Numbered from the stretch's first letter, positions 33,301 to 43,033 are shown. The stretch: DNA of 64,000 nt from Brachionus manjavacas (GCA_019054805.1 JAHQIY010000009.1:2232001-2296000); one strand, 5' to 3'. Numbers and translations: made by a program. The notes: generated by a model from the sequence alone, not told the origin.

Positions 33301-36300
33301 AACACATCAAATTAGTGAACGTCAATTGCTGCTTATTGTTTTGGGTAGCCTCAAAACAACCCAAATATGAGCCAGTATATACAGAATCTGTTCGTTTATC
33401 TTTGTTATTGATAAGATTTATTTATTTTTTAAAGTTGAAAAAAATAATTTTTTAAAAAATAAATTTTTTACTATTTGAATGAAGATTTTTCGATAACAAA
33501 CTTTATAAAACCTTCAACTAAATTGTAATATCTAATATAATAGTTTTGTACAATATACAAAATTGAATAAACATTATTAATAAAAGTGAAGCAAAATAAA
33601 ATAATTTATCTCTTGTTTAATAAAAATAGTTTTTTTATTTTCATTTTGAATTTTTCAAACAAATAAATTTAGAAAAAGGCAAATAAATAATTATTTTTTT
33701 AATGCACTTAGGGAGAAAAATAAAAGCAAAACTATACTGCAATTTTTTTTTCTGTAGAAGCAAATGTTATACTTAAAAAAATAAATAAATTTATAATCCA
33801 TTTTCTTTTCTTATTTACTTATGTACTTCATAACTGTTTGACGTCTCACCTTTCTCTATATACAATCTTGTAACTATATATTCGAATTTTTCAGTCTTTA
33901 TTTAAATTTGTAACTTTATTTTATGTAAATTGTTTTCTTTTTATCTTTTTATTTACTTGTAATGTTCTTTATAATCTTATGTAATATCTGTAATGTCTCT
34001 ATAAATTCTTTTTTCTTAATCAATTGTATCTATATATGTAATTACTCATCTCTTATTAGTTTTTTATACTATTGTACCATTATTTAGTTTGTTTTTTATT
34101 TATTTCTTATAGATGACAACTTTTTTGAATTACCTAAAATCTACTTAACTCATAGATCTGTATAATCTCTCATATTCGTCTTGTACCTCAGTTTCGTCTC
34201 TGTAATTTTTATTGTAGTTCCTAACATATCTCTCGATTTTTGCGCAATTAGCTACAAACTTAATAAAACGTTATTAAGTTTGTTGTCTATGGTATTCTTA
34301 TTATTATTATTATTTTAAGTTTTTTTCTAATAAATAGCCATCGTCCTTTAGATAAAATAGAGTTTTTTTTTAAATTTTTAGATTACACTTCAACAAATTT
34401 AAGACAATTATAAATTTAAACTTAAAATTTTTACCGCAATGAAATTAAAACCTCAAAACTAGTTAAATTGCTGGGTTTTAGTTACTAATTTTCAAGAATT
34501 CACTAAATCTAGAAAAATTTTAAAAATTAAAATTTGAATAACTTTATTACTTAAAGGAATAATTTTGTTTTGTTAAATGCTTAATGGTTAAGCAATTTTG
34601 CCTAATCCGAAAGTTTATGTTGGCAAAAACTCTGCAATGTAATTGCACATATGATTAGAATACTTTTTTTTTTATGTCTGGTTTTCTGTATATTTGTTTT
34701 GCTCATATTTTTGTTAAATTTGTGGAAGAGTTTATTGACTTCCTTTGAGTGAACCGTAAGGCAAGTTTTTTTGACAATCAATCTTTACCATTACAGTTTT
34801 CAATTAAAAATGTCAAAAATTGATTTAGATTTGTTCAGAAATAATAACTCAAAAATAAAATTTGGTTAATTTGATAATTTAAAAGAAACAGTTTGGTAAA
34901 AAGGTTTAAATCCTTTAATACGAGTTAAAGTCTCAGTCGAACTGTTTTATTTCAAAAATTCAAGTTGACAACCAATTTGAAAAATAGGAAAACAAGAAAT
35001 CAAATGTCTTTTACAAATTCAATCATAGTTTCCTGAAGAACATATTGAGGCAAATTGTAAATAATTTTATATTTTTTCAAATTTTCTATCTTTCATTTTC
35101 TGAAATATAGCACAAAATTACTAAAAAATAAAAAAAAACATAAAAATTTTAAATTACTTACAATTTGTTACAATTTAAATTTTAACTTCGCCTAACCAGG
35201 CGAGCTATTATAAAAAAATTATAAATTTAAGAAAATTAAAATGAGAAAATTCGAAATTCGTTCACCCAAATTCCCTCAAGATTTAGACTCACCAATAGAC
35301 TTCATCCGGTAAACCGACCGGTTAACCGGATGAAGTGCAATTAGATTAATAGGGTTAACTTAAATGCCCCATTTTTAAGTAGAATTATACCGATAGCTCA
35401 TCATTATGCCAACATTTCACCTTTTTGCCCCAAAAAACCCATTGCCCCATAAATTTTTCTGTTATTTGCTAAAATTGATTTATTTTTAAAAACACTGATC
35501 AAGATCAAAAAAATTACTAATTTAATAATTAACTATAAATTAAAATATTTTTACAAATTACAATACTTTTACAACAGTTTAATTTAAGGAAGAATTTCGC
35601 CTTAATTAGGTTTATTAAATATTTTATGTTATTAAATATTTAAGATATTGTCTAGAATTTTTAAATAAATTAAAAAAAATATACAAATATTACCATCAAA
35701 ATTAAATTTTTACAATATCATTATACTAATTTTACAGAACGAAATCTAGAAATATTTTTGGAAAGCTGGTGAAATTCTCTACAAGAAAAAAGGGAGTCAA
35801 TCGCTTATAAGGATATGATGCTAATAAGGAAAATAAAGCACTTCTCAAAATTTGGGTAGAGATTCAAAATAGCAACTATTAAAATCGCAAAGGTAAAAAA
35901 AAGCAAGATCAAAATAGCAAAATATAATTAGCAAAAAATTTTATTTAAATAGCATCGATTAAAATAGCAATTAAGTTTATCTGAAAAAAAAATCGATTAA
36001 GAAGATAATTAGAAAAACAGTGTCAATATTCTAGAATAGCTGAAAGGTTCTCATAAAAGCTATATCTATCATCACAATTTTTAAAATATATGCTAAGTGA
36101 CCCCCCCTCTAATAAATCTTTTTCCTCCGACTTAGTACTTATTTCCAAGTACTTTAAAATTGAAACCTCAAAAATTTCAGTAAATATAAACCAACTTAAA
36201 GAAAATCTTAAGATTAATCTGATTTCTAATGATGGTATATCTGATTCAATTTGGTTATGTCTTTGCAATTTAAAATTAAAACATTACAGAACTCTCCTAA

Positions 36301-38748
36301 ATGAGCTAATTCAAAATAAAAGAAATTCATGAATTTTGGTCCGAATTATCTTGCTTTCTAACTTTCATCCCTTTTTCTATTTTCGAACTAATGTTCCTTT
36401 TTATTTTTGTAATTTTATTTTTAGAAAATAATTTTTCATTTTTTAAAAAAACACAAAAACACAAAAAAAAAATTTTATCTTTATTTTCTTTTACTTCTCC
36501 TTAAAGGAGGTTAATTCAATTCAATAAATAAATAAATAAATAAAAGCTGTCATATTTATCAAAAGAATAATCTTTCGTTATTTCTTGTATTCTCTTATCA
36601 AAATTTAACTAATAAAATTTAATTTATAAAAATTTATGTACATTTAAAATTCGCTATGGAAAAGTACTCTTTTTTGTCTTACTTAATTAAAATTAAAAAA
36701 ATGATCTTGCTATTTATTTTTGCGATTTATATTTGTTTGCTATTTTAAATGTGCTAATTTAGTTTTGCTAATTTAAACTTGCTATTTTATTGTCTGCGAT
36801 TTCAATACAGAGCCAAAATTTGTCACCCGGTGTATAAATTAAATAAATGCCCCATGTTGCAATATAAATAGTAATGAAAATAAATAAATTTAAATTTATC
36901 TTTTTAAAATCAATTTAATAGATAATGACTGATTTACTTTTCAGACTGTAAACTCGATAAGTATTACGGCATCCGCAAAAATCCTCCAATTTTCCAAAGC
37001 ATACACAATTGCACTCGTGATCCTTTCTAACACCTTCCATTCCATATTTGTTTGAACAATAGCATTCAAAACTAAAAAATGAATTTAAAAAAATAAAAAT
37101 TTTATTTTGAATACGAAAAAAAACCTATTTTTTAAGATAGCATATTGATAATCAGCTTCCTTACAATTGTCAAAGCAAAACTCTGTAGTCATATTATTTT
37201 CGTTAAAAGATCTAATTTCTTCATTTTTAGAATGAAAATAATTTTGATCGTAAAAGCAGCCAAGATAAATTCCTTTTTCTTTATAAATGAATTCTTTTTC
37301 TGATTAAAAAAAAAATTTGATTTATTATTAAAAACAAATTCAATCCAGACTTACTTTCATCTATTGTTAAAATACTATTGTCATCATCATAAACTTTTTA
37401 TTTTAAATTTTTAATTCTATATTTGATAAAAAATCATCAATTACCATAGATTGTTGTTTGAACATTTATTTTGTGGTTTTCCACATTAACTTTTAGAAGA
37501 TAATGACCAGGAGAGGAGTAATTTACTGTGAAATCAAAAGGAAATTTCACAGCATTTATCACCAGGCTTTTATTTTGGGTTCCAAAATCGATGATCACAG
37601 TGTATTTCGATGGCTTTTTTATTGTCACTGAACAATTGAATTCAAGTCCTGTAAAAGCTGTTTTTGGACATCTAATTTCCATTTCATTATCTGGATCAGA
37701 TTTAAATAAAGTTAATTGATTTTAAAAATGAAAAATTAAAAATAAAATAGCTTACAACTAGCGTTTAGTAGAAATCCATTGTATTTTGCACAATTTTCAT
37801 TAGTACAATTAGGGCAATTTAAATCTTCATTATTTTCCAAGCCATCGTAAAATCCTTCACAAATACAATGATTTCTGAAAAAAAATTTAAATAAACTTTA
37901 TCAATAAAACAGGAAAAAAAATACTCTAAATTTAAAACAGCTGTTTTTAGTGATTTTTCCAAACAATTTTTCAGGCAAGAACTCTGAGAATCTACGAAAG
38001 AATAGTTCGAGTACATTTTAATGCTGTAGCATCCTGATACAGTGCCAATAACTTCCATATTTGTATTTCTCTCTAAAAAATAAACAAAAAACAGGTTCAA
38101 TTAATGTGTACACCAAGTACCAGCATATAAAAATTTCATATTTTCATGTTTCTCAGAAATTTTCAATTGAAACATAAAACACAAAAATGATTTAATATGT
38201 TCTGTGTTAAAAATATTATTTTTTTGCTGGAAAAAGTTTTAATTTGGCTAAGCATATATAATTTTCAGTAAATTAATTGAATTACCTCTGACATTTACAA
38301 CTTTATTAAATGAATTTTTTCCACATTTTATTGGAAATGAGCTACAAAACGTTGAGATATGTTGAATATTTGTGTTTGTAATCTTTGAAGTCCCATATTT
38401 ATTATCACAAAAACATGCAAAATATAAGCTATTTCTACAAAAAAAAATTTAATTAAGACATTTTAAATAAATTAGTTTAATACATAAATCTAATAGCAGC
38501 GTATTCAAATCCTTTATTTTCACACATATTGAAACACGTATTTGGATCTTCAGAATGAGATAAATTAAACGCAAAGCCATTTAAATCATTCCAATAATGG
38601 TCATGATAATATCCAACAAATAAACCGTTTTCACTAAAACTAAACAGTTTTTCATCCGCATCAAATTCTTTGGAAATCCCAGCAGCTGGAATTATTGTTG
38701 AAGCTAATTTGTTTTGAAAAGAGTCTATTTTTGTTGATTCTTGAGAAT
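23580..38748 (-). CDS. Gene C: WSC/PKD/EGF membrane protein, first exon not found
   Basis: Same architecture as gene B, followed through 27 coding exons from WSC1 (38748) to the stop (23580). The order is WSC1, WSC2, PKD1, linker, WSC3, WSC4, PKD2, linker, WSC5, WSC6, PKD3, linker, WSC7, WSC8 (with an extra hybrid exon), WSC9, WSC10, stalk, three EGF domains, membrane helix. The signal-peptide exon should lie between 38749 and about 48 kb but could not be identified. As printed, the frame is broken twice: exon 32345-32517 has one A too many and exon 24501-24540 one base too few compared with gene B. Both are in homopolymers and could be sequencing errors. The first WSC lacks its opening cysteine (VGYYHDHYWND). 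The 3' part (to 25443) is the duplicated copy shared with gene B; the rest is diverged. Confidence 0.8.
25377..25472 (-). CDS. Gene C hybrid WSC half-exon at the duplication breakpoint
   Basis: A 96-base exon that begins like a second-half WSC exon (EYFCSERNY, compare EYFCSEKNY of the next exon) and ends like a first-half exon (SNPIEHCVSQEKPITIIQN, identical to gene B exon 22). The switch is at 25443, the right end of the duplicated block, around the shared bases CTAATTAC. It runs phase 2 to phase 2, so the hybrid keeps the reading frame and adds 32 residues between the halves of WSC8. Confidence 0.8.
26713..26775. repeat. Perfect 23-base inverted repeat (hairpin)
   Basis: TTAGCCAAAAATTGGTACAC (continuing CCA) at 26713-26735 is followed after 17 bases by its exact complement at 26753-26775. 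As RNA it would form a long uninterrupted hairpin. It could be a miniature foldback element or the remains of a larger inverted repeat. Confidence 0.85.
26930..27290 (+). pseudogene. Integrase-like mobile element ORF remnant with Cys-rich tail
   Basis: Broken frames include RLEEEKAWDTVQVLFPDVNR and, later, VTSGQRLLKCNCTGKCENCR. The second block resembles the cysteine-rich C-terminus of a group of integrase-bearing mobile-element proteins common in invertebrate genomes. Stops and frame changes make it a dead fragment. The family call is from motif memory and is tentative. Confidence 0.4.
27843..28478 (+). mobile_element. LINE endonuclease-domain fragment (CR1/L2-like)
   Basis: Encodes the back half of an apurinic-type endonuclease domain: GCFYRPPGKDANEN, VIICGDFNCPKIDW (metal-binding GDFN motif), LLDLVITEP (substrate-site motif) and KGHHTLLW near the catalytic His position. 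There are stop or frame changes at about 28222 and 28402. It ends at 28478 where a repeat begins. A 5' piece of a LINE without its 3' end is unusual and suggests the element was split or internally deleted. Confidence 0.82.
28483..28580 (+). repeat. Interspersed repeat R, copy 1
   Basis: Contains ATATTTGAAACATC followed by GGATACATTTTGTAATTCAA and ACACAAAAAATTAA. It recurs in the same direction at 28905-29000 and inverted at 30157-30222. The first and third copies abut the two LINE pieces. Confidence 0.75.
28905..29000 (+). repeat. Interspersed repeat R, copy 2
   Basis: Diverged copy with ATATTTGAAACATCACATTT and TAATTCAAACACAAAAAATT. It lies 420 bases after copy 1 in the same direction. Confidence 0.7.
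29274..30003 (-). CDS. Gene C exons for PKD-like 3, linker, WSC7
   Basis: Four tightly packed exons: a PKD-like exon of 258 bases (IRIDCPKKV; VFIDFGDKTYQKL), a 39-base linker, and the two halves of WSC7 (YIGCFFDREPFEF; YECSCSNFYG; EYCGGKKYIPF). The group is isolated by long introns on both sides. It is bracketed by inverted copies of a repeat and, outside those, by two pieces of a LINE. Confidence 0.85.
30157..30222 (-). repeat. Interspersed repeat R, copy 3 (inverted)
   Basis: The complement of this stretch matches copy 1 over about 65 bases, including GGATACATTTTGTAATTCAA with one mismatch just before it. With copies 1 and 2 it forms inverted flanks around four exons of gene C. A short word AATTG occurs at both outer borders (28474-28478 and 30220-30224) and might be a target duplication. 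Confidence 0.72.
30223..30845 (+). mobile_element. LINE reverse-transcriptase C-terminal fragment (CR1/L2-like)
   Basis: Reads WRTKFNKKKCVVMHVGDNNG, ERDLGIIITNDLKW, then SFIRPHLEFAVGAWNPF, a stop at 30555, and on to RRSRGDLIQLHK. This is the block after the polymerase core, the same region as in the LINE at 12090-12979. The catalytic core is absent. It is G+C-richer than its surroundings and lies in the gene C intron between WSC6 and PKD3. Confidence 0.85.
30846..31766 (-). other. Rest of gene C intron between WSC6 and PKD-like 3
   Basis: Contains a basic MULE-type tail KRKRGRPKKK on the plus strand (about 31084-31115) and a short element at 31288-31395 bordered by TGCAGAG words and related to 13031-13160. 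The remainder is A/T-rich with nothing recognised. Confidence 0.5.
31767..33399 (-). CDS. Gene C exons for WSC4, PKD-like 2, linker, WSC5, WSC6
   Basis: WSC4: YLGCFEATQNNKQQ, then DFCSCIDS and CSGNSTQICGSF. PKD-like 2: INFGDELQTITL. WSC5: YAGCFDSFKAQSL and CKCARQIRS. WSC6: YLGCFESKDNSIG, KCLCSNDTL and CNGNQSQICGGL. Exon lengths match those of gene D (134, 243, 157 and 134 bases for the comparable exons). The WSC5 first-half exon has six A's after its acceptor where five would keep the frame. Confidence 0.83.
33830..34316 (+). mobile_element. Retroelement 3' end: T-rich UTR, hairpin, (ATT)n tail
   Basis: A pyrimidine-rich stretch without long frames ends in a perfect 11-base-pair hairpin (AAACTTAATAA, loop AACG, TTATTAAGTTT; 34256-34281) followed by about six ATT repeats (34299-34316). 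This layout, UTR plus hairpin plus short tandem tail, is typical of LINE or SINE 3' ends. No coding part remains. Confidence 0.5.
35300..35335. repeat. G+C-rich near-perfect palindrome
   Basis: CTTCATCCGGTAAACCGACC followed by GGTTAACCGGATGAAG: 36 bases that read almost the same on both strands, with repeated CCGGT words. It stands out in A/T-rich DNA. Confidence 0.8.
35846..36823. mobile_element. Foldback element built from AAAATAGCAA words, with nested LINE tail
   Basis: The left part (35860-35970) repeats AAAATAGCAA and AAAATCGCAA; the right part (36690-36800) repeats TTGCTATTTT and TTGCGATTT. The outer ends CAAAATTTGGGT (35846) and the complement of CCAAAATTTG (ending 36823) are inverted. 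A LINE 3' tail lies in the middle. Same design as the TTTCGACA element at 14576-15114. Confidence 0.6.
36023..36545 (+). mobile_element. Probable LINE 3' end with hairpin and (AAAT)n tail
   Basis: An 80-codon frame (36090-36332) is followed by a T-rich UTR, a hairpin CTCCTTAAAGGAG (36497-36509) and AATAAATAAATAAATAAATA. The tail is convincing for a retroposed element; the short frame itself was not recognised. Confidence 0.5.
36911..38131. repeat. Near-identical 1.2-kb tract, gene C copy
   Basis: Matches 57110-58331 (gene D) with only scattered single-base differences, introns included. It covers exons WSC2 to WSC3. Outside the tract the two genes differ strongly, even in coding exons. Confidence 0.93.
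36938..38748 (-). CDS. Gene C exons for WSC1, WSC2, PKD-like 1, linker, WSC3
   Basis: WSC1 starts after about 40 residues of N-terminal spacer and has Tyr-Tyr in place of Gly-Cys. WSC2 has VSGCYSIKMYSNY and HCICEGFYDG. The PKD-like exon has MEIRCPKTAF and IIDFGTQNKS. WSC3 has YLGCFYDQNYFHSK, ECYCSNKYG and DFCGCRNTYRVY. The block from WSC2 to WSC3 is nearly identical to gene D (57137-58272), unlike the surrounding exons. Confidence 0.88.
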
Positions 38749-39589
38749 CTATAATATTTTTTTAAATTGCTCCGACTTTAAAATTTTTAGAAAAATTTCA
38801 TCTCAAATTTGCTTCTTCTATCAGATATTGTAAGATTTTTAAACGAAAATTTTTCTTATTTGGAACAGCATAAGAATAAGATCATACAAGAACAAATACG
38901 AATAAAGGTTTGCTAATACATAAGGAAAAACTTATTTTTTAAATCTTGAAAAAAATTGATCTAATTTTCTCTAATCCTATCTTGAAATGATCTGATTTAA
39001 AAATTTTAAATACTTAAAGTACAAGCAAAATTTCTAAAGACAATGAGTTTAAATTTTTTTAAATCCTGACCGATATTTAATAAAGGTAAATAATGTTTTG
39101 GTACCGCTTTTTTTAATAAAAACTAATCTAAATCAGAAGCGGGTGCAGCCATTTGGGGCCCAGGGCAAAGCCCTACTTTAGGGTTTCGGAAAAGCAGAAG
39201 GTTAAGGTTTTTTTAATAGATTAGTCTTAACTTTAATTAATGAGTTTATTTTTTTAAATAAAGGTGTTTATATTCGCGTATAATATATTAAAAAAACAAA
39301 AATAATATTTTCTAGAACAAAAATACTGATGTTAGTGTCAATTATTTTTTTTAGTACAATTAAATTAAATAATGTCAATTGATTTAGTAGCTATTTTATT
39401 TCTTTGATAGCTAATTTGATCTAATTTAAACAAATATATATCTAAAAAAAAATATTTATTTCAATAATTAATTTAAGACCTTCTAAAGCTGATTCCGATA
39501 AGATGAGTTTTTTGGTGTTATACATAAAGGAAATTATTGAGCTAGACAATAAAAATGTCTTTTATCGAAGAAATCCCAAACAACTTATG

Positions 39590-39975
39590 TGATTGCAGTA
39601 TGTTCTCGGTTAAGTAAGTTTTATTTGATTAAAAGGGGAATTTTATTAAATTATTGGGGTAAAATATTAATTATTTGGGGTATTTTATTGAAAATTTGGG
39701 GTATCGAAATTCAAGAGTCTTCGCCTAACAATTCTCTAAAACTTTTACTAAATTTTATTTTAAGAACTTTTTCATATCAAAGAATTAGCAAAGAACATTC
39801 CACTAGAAAGAAAGCGTCGTTCAGTTCGCCTTAAAGCTTCAACCAATGCCTTGACTCGTCAGCCAAATTAAACTCAAAATGTAAATGATTTGGATCAGAT
39901 TCGCAGCCCCAAGTTAAAAAAAAGCGGTAGACCAGTTGGATCAAACAAACAAAAAAAATTTAAAAAATTGAATAT
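39590..39975 (+). pseudogene. MULE-type transposase C-terminal remnant
   Basis: A frame ending near 39975 contains IPLERKRRSVRLKASTNALT and, after a stop, KKSGRPVGSNKQKKF, matching the basic tail style of the MULE remnants at 2595 and 31084. The catalytic part is missing. Confidence 0.4.
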
Positions 39976-40299
39976 TATTTTTGCCTATGTTTAATTATTT
40001 TTGTTCTAATTTGATATAAATTGTATTACTTTTTTTATTTTTGTGCCTATTTTAATATAAAAGAAATAAAAAAATACATTTGTTCCTTAGTTCAGTAATT
40101 TTGCTTTTTATTTCAATATTAATAACATAATTAATAATTACATGCCGTTTATATTTAAATTAGACGTGAGGAAAATTATGGGTTAGTAATTTTTGCAGAG
40201 TGTTTTTTATTTGGCAAGGTTGCTTAAAAATTAAGCATTTTATAAAACTTAATAATCTCTCTTGGCAAAAAAAGTTATTCAAGTTTTTCTGAATTAAAA

Positions 40300-40640
40300 C
40301 GAACTTCACAACTCCAAAATAAAATTTCACAAAAAACATTAAGCCAAGTCATTTGTCTCAACTTTATTAAAATATTTATTAGAAAAAAAGTAATTTCTAA
40401 GACTTTGAACGCCACTTTAACTATATAGAACGGCAAAAGTTCATGTGTTAGTTTTGAAATTACTTGATTGTTAAGTAAAATTAAGAGTCTTCTGTTGAAG
40501 GATCTGTAGAAGATCAGGCGCACTTTACTTTATTTTTTCTTTTAAATACTTTTTTTTCTAATAAATATTTTAATAAAGTTGAGACAAATGACTTGGCTTA
40601 ATAATTTTTGTAAAATTTAATTTTTGTGAGTGTGAACGCA
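40300..40640. mobile_element. Inverted-repeat element (MITE-like)
   Basis: The arms 40339-40392 and 40547-40601 are exact complements over about 54 bases apart from one T-run length (core AAGCCAAGTCATTTGTCTCA). A weaker inverted match extends outward to about 40300 and 40640. The central 150 bases code for nothing recognised. No target duplication could be fixed. Confidence 0.75.
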
Positions 40641-41756
40641 TTAAAAAAGCAAGTATTAAAATGGCTAATTCAAAAAAGCTTAAATTTGTACAGAGAATAA
40701 TAGCTAAGCTTTTAAATATAATTTGAATAACTAATTATTTAATTTGTTATTATTTTGATTAAATGTCGATTAAACAATTATTACTTCATTAATAAACTTA
40801 AATTAAGTAGGATTTCTTGAATATTTTTTTTATTAATATTTTATTTGAATGAATAAGAAATAGAAGCTTTATTTTATTAATTATTATATTTTTAATTTTC
40901 TTTTACTTTTTAACTTATCTTATTATTTATGTTACTTATTATTTATTTTAATTTTTATTTTATTCGTATGAAGCCTTTGCTCGATACAGATTAAAAAATT
41001 TCATGTTTTGTTTTGACAAAATTACATTGAAAAATGCTATCTGATAAAAGTAAATTGTGTTCGCAGAACGGGTTTATTTTATCGGTAATTTTTTGTGAAG
41101 TCTCCTTTATATTTTACTTTGAATTTAAGACCCAAAATGAAGTTACTGATCAAAATATAATCAATCTCATGTTGGTTACTTAGGAGTTTTCGGCCATTTA
41201 TATATGGTCCCCATCTCTTCTTCTGGGAAAAAGTCTTCATTTTCCGATTCATCAGATTAACACGAGATTGATTATATTTTGGTTTTTTAGGCATTTTTCA
41301 CTAAATTTTATTTATACTTAAGTAAGTTTTTACTAAAATTTAGAAAAAAAATATCTATAGAATATTAATATACAGATTTGTTAATAATCACATGATTTGA
41401 AGAGATTTTTTAAGAAAAATAAAGCAATAAATTAAAAAAGTAAAACCATAGATTTGTTCAGAATTTTGTCTAGATTTTTATTTAGAAAAAAAAAGTTGGG
41501 TCATAATTGATCCCTCGGAGTAGATACGATTTTACCCAGAAAAAACACAATTTTTTCATTTTTTAGCCGAAAAAAACCGCCACACCCTTTTTTTTCTAAA
41601 TTACATTAGCATGTAGAGAATTTTATGCTTTTTCAGAATTTATATACTTTTTTAGTATATTTAATTTTTATTATTGAGATTTTGAGTCTAAAAGAACAAC
41701 AACTCTTTAAAGGGTTTGCTATTTTTGGAACCCTGAGTGTAAAAAATTTTTTTTTG

Positions 41757-41768
41757 CCCCCCCCCCCC
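41757..41768. repeat. C12 homopolymer between T and A runs
   Basis: Twelve consecutive C bases flanked by T-rich and A-rich runs (TTTTTTG then A11). Such a pure C run is unusual in this A/T-rich DNA and is also a likely site of sequencing error. Confidence 0.85.
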
Positions 41769-42481
41769 AAAAAAAAAAATTTTTTATGGTTTTTTGAGGG
41801 CGTAGATTACGTATTTTGAGTCAAAAATAAAGAATTCAGATAGCACTTAAGTTTTGAATTTCGTGAACTTTATTTTAAGATTTTTGATCTTAGATTCAGT
41901 TGTAAATTAATTTTAGAAATTCATTAGAAATTTTAGTAATTATCTTTTCTTATAAGATACATGACTGATCTTACTTAAGTCCTCTTTTTTAAGATCTAAT
42001 TGAAGTTAAGGCTTTAAATTTTCTTAGAATCTTGAATGATCTTAAGTGAGGTCTTGTTAAGAAATCGTTTCTAGGATCCAATTAAGAAAAAAATTAGAGC
42101 AATAATTAAGAATATAAGTCAAATATACAAACCATTGATACTTGTAATATATTTAATGGCCAAAACATTTAATAACAATAATGTATAGCTCATTTTTTGG
42201 CAATTTTCAGACTAAAATAAAATTAAATTTATTGTGGTTTTATCAATAAATATTCAAAAAAATGTTTTTTTTTAAATACGTCTATAGCTTTTAAAATGCT
42301 TTTTGCAATTTCTTTTGCGAGAACTTTTTTAATTGTTTATTCCGGCAAGAAAATTTATATTTAATTTGAAGGAACTATATTATAAACATTTTAAGGTTTT
42401 TATTTTATTCCCATAAGAATTTTATAATTTTTTTTCTTTTCTTTTTATTTTTCTTGATTATAGAATAATAATCCATGCAGT

Positions 42482-42712
42482 TTAATTAGATTGATTAAAG
42501 AATTTGAGTATTTTAAACAATGGAGTAATATTTGCTGATCTGAATTGTATTGGAAGCTGACTATTAGATAAAGATTTTCTGAAAATTAAAGTTAAAGGAA
42601 CAGTTAAGACTTCTGCACAATTTTTTAGCAATAGCAGATGAAGCTTGTCTACACCACATGATTTTTTTGATTTAGCTAATTCATTATAAACCACTTCATA
42701 ACTAATATCATT
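42482..42712 (-). mobile_element. LINE fragment, N-terminal part of the RT domain
   Basis: The minus strand encodes SKKSCGVDKLHLLLLKNCAE and PIQFRSANITPLFK, the 'G.D.I...LL' and 'P..W....I.PI.K' opening blocks of LINE reverse transcriptases. Everything after is missing. Just to its right (42716-42760) lies the 3' hairpin tail of another LINE. Confidence 0.75.
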
Positions 42713-42715
42713 ATT

Positions 42716-42760
42716 TATTTATTTATTTGTTTTCTGTACCGAGCTAGAGCTCCTTCAGAA
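42716..42760 (-). mobile_element. LINE 3' tail (hairpin plus AAAT repeats)
   Basis: On the minus strand GAAGGAGCTCTAGCTCGG is followed by an AAATAAATAAATAAATAA tail. It is the same 3'-end signature as at 51479 and 3614. No coding part is attached on this strand. Confidence 0.65.
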
Positions 42761-43033
42761 TAAGTTAAAAATTAAAAAAATAAAATAAAAATGAAATAAA
42801 ATAAAATAAAAATAAAGAGTGAATTTATTTAAACACAAATTGTGGATAAATATCTTGTTTTATCGCACACAATTTACCTGTAAATAAACAAAAAAATTTT
42901 CTTGTGTATATAAAATAATTAGTTATTTAGCCACAAATTGACAATATTTTTTTGTTTATTCTTTACATTGAAATCCATCAAAAAATATAATTGAAGCTCA
43001 TCAAATCAATTAATTAGGAATAAGCTTGAATAA

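Larger units (their letters stand above)
33400..36937 (-). other. Gene C long intron between WSC3 and WSC4
   Basis: 3.5 kb. Recognised contents are a retroelement 3' end with hairpin and ATT tail (33830-34316), a G+C-rich palindrome (35300-35335) and a foldback element (35846-36823) that contains a LINE tail (36023-36545). The same intron in gene D (56623-57136) is only 514 bases, so the extra DNA was added in gene C. The words TGCCCCA recur at 35367, 35438 and 36849 without an evident explanation. Confidence 0.65.
23580..38748 (-). other. Exon map of gene C
   Basis: Exons in transcript order (first exon missing): 38748-38484; 38434-38286 (WSC1); 38072-37925; 37874-37756 (WSC2); 37690-37445 (PKD1); 37393-37355 (linker); 37299-37125; 37071-36938 (WSC3); 33399-33258; 33075-32942 (WSC4); 32889-32647 (PKD2); 32600-32538 (linker); 32517-32345; 32284-32154 (WSC5); 32106-31950; 31900-31767 (WSC6); 30003-29746 (PKD3); 29698-29660 (linker); 29611-29464; 29416-29274 (WSC7); 25652-25523; 25472-25377 (hybrid); 25325-25201 (WSC8); 25126-24842 (WSC9); 24767-24605; 24540-24501 (WSC10); 24397-23580 (stalk, EGF, membrane helix). 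Phases agree with gene B module by module. Confidence 0.8.

Noticed and set aside
40275-40523. Minus-strand hydrophobic frame as a candidate signal exon for gene C
   Set aside because: It lies inside an inverted-repeat element, lacks an N-terminal signal layout and has no donor in the required phase.
41079-41294. Minus-strand 71-codon frame beginning MPKKPKYNQS
   Set aside because: No recognisable domain, no splice partners with phase support, and surrounding DNA looks non-coding; may be chance or transposon debris.
41530-41560. Minus-strand ATG with MKKLCFFW as gene C exon 1
   Set aside because: Only eight residues before the first GTAAAA and in the wrong phase; too short for a signal peptide.
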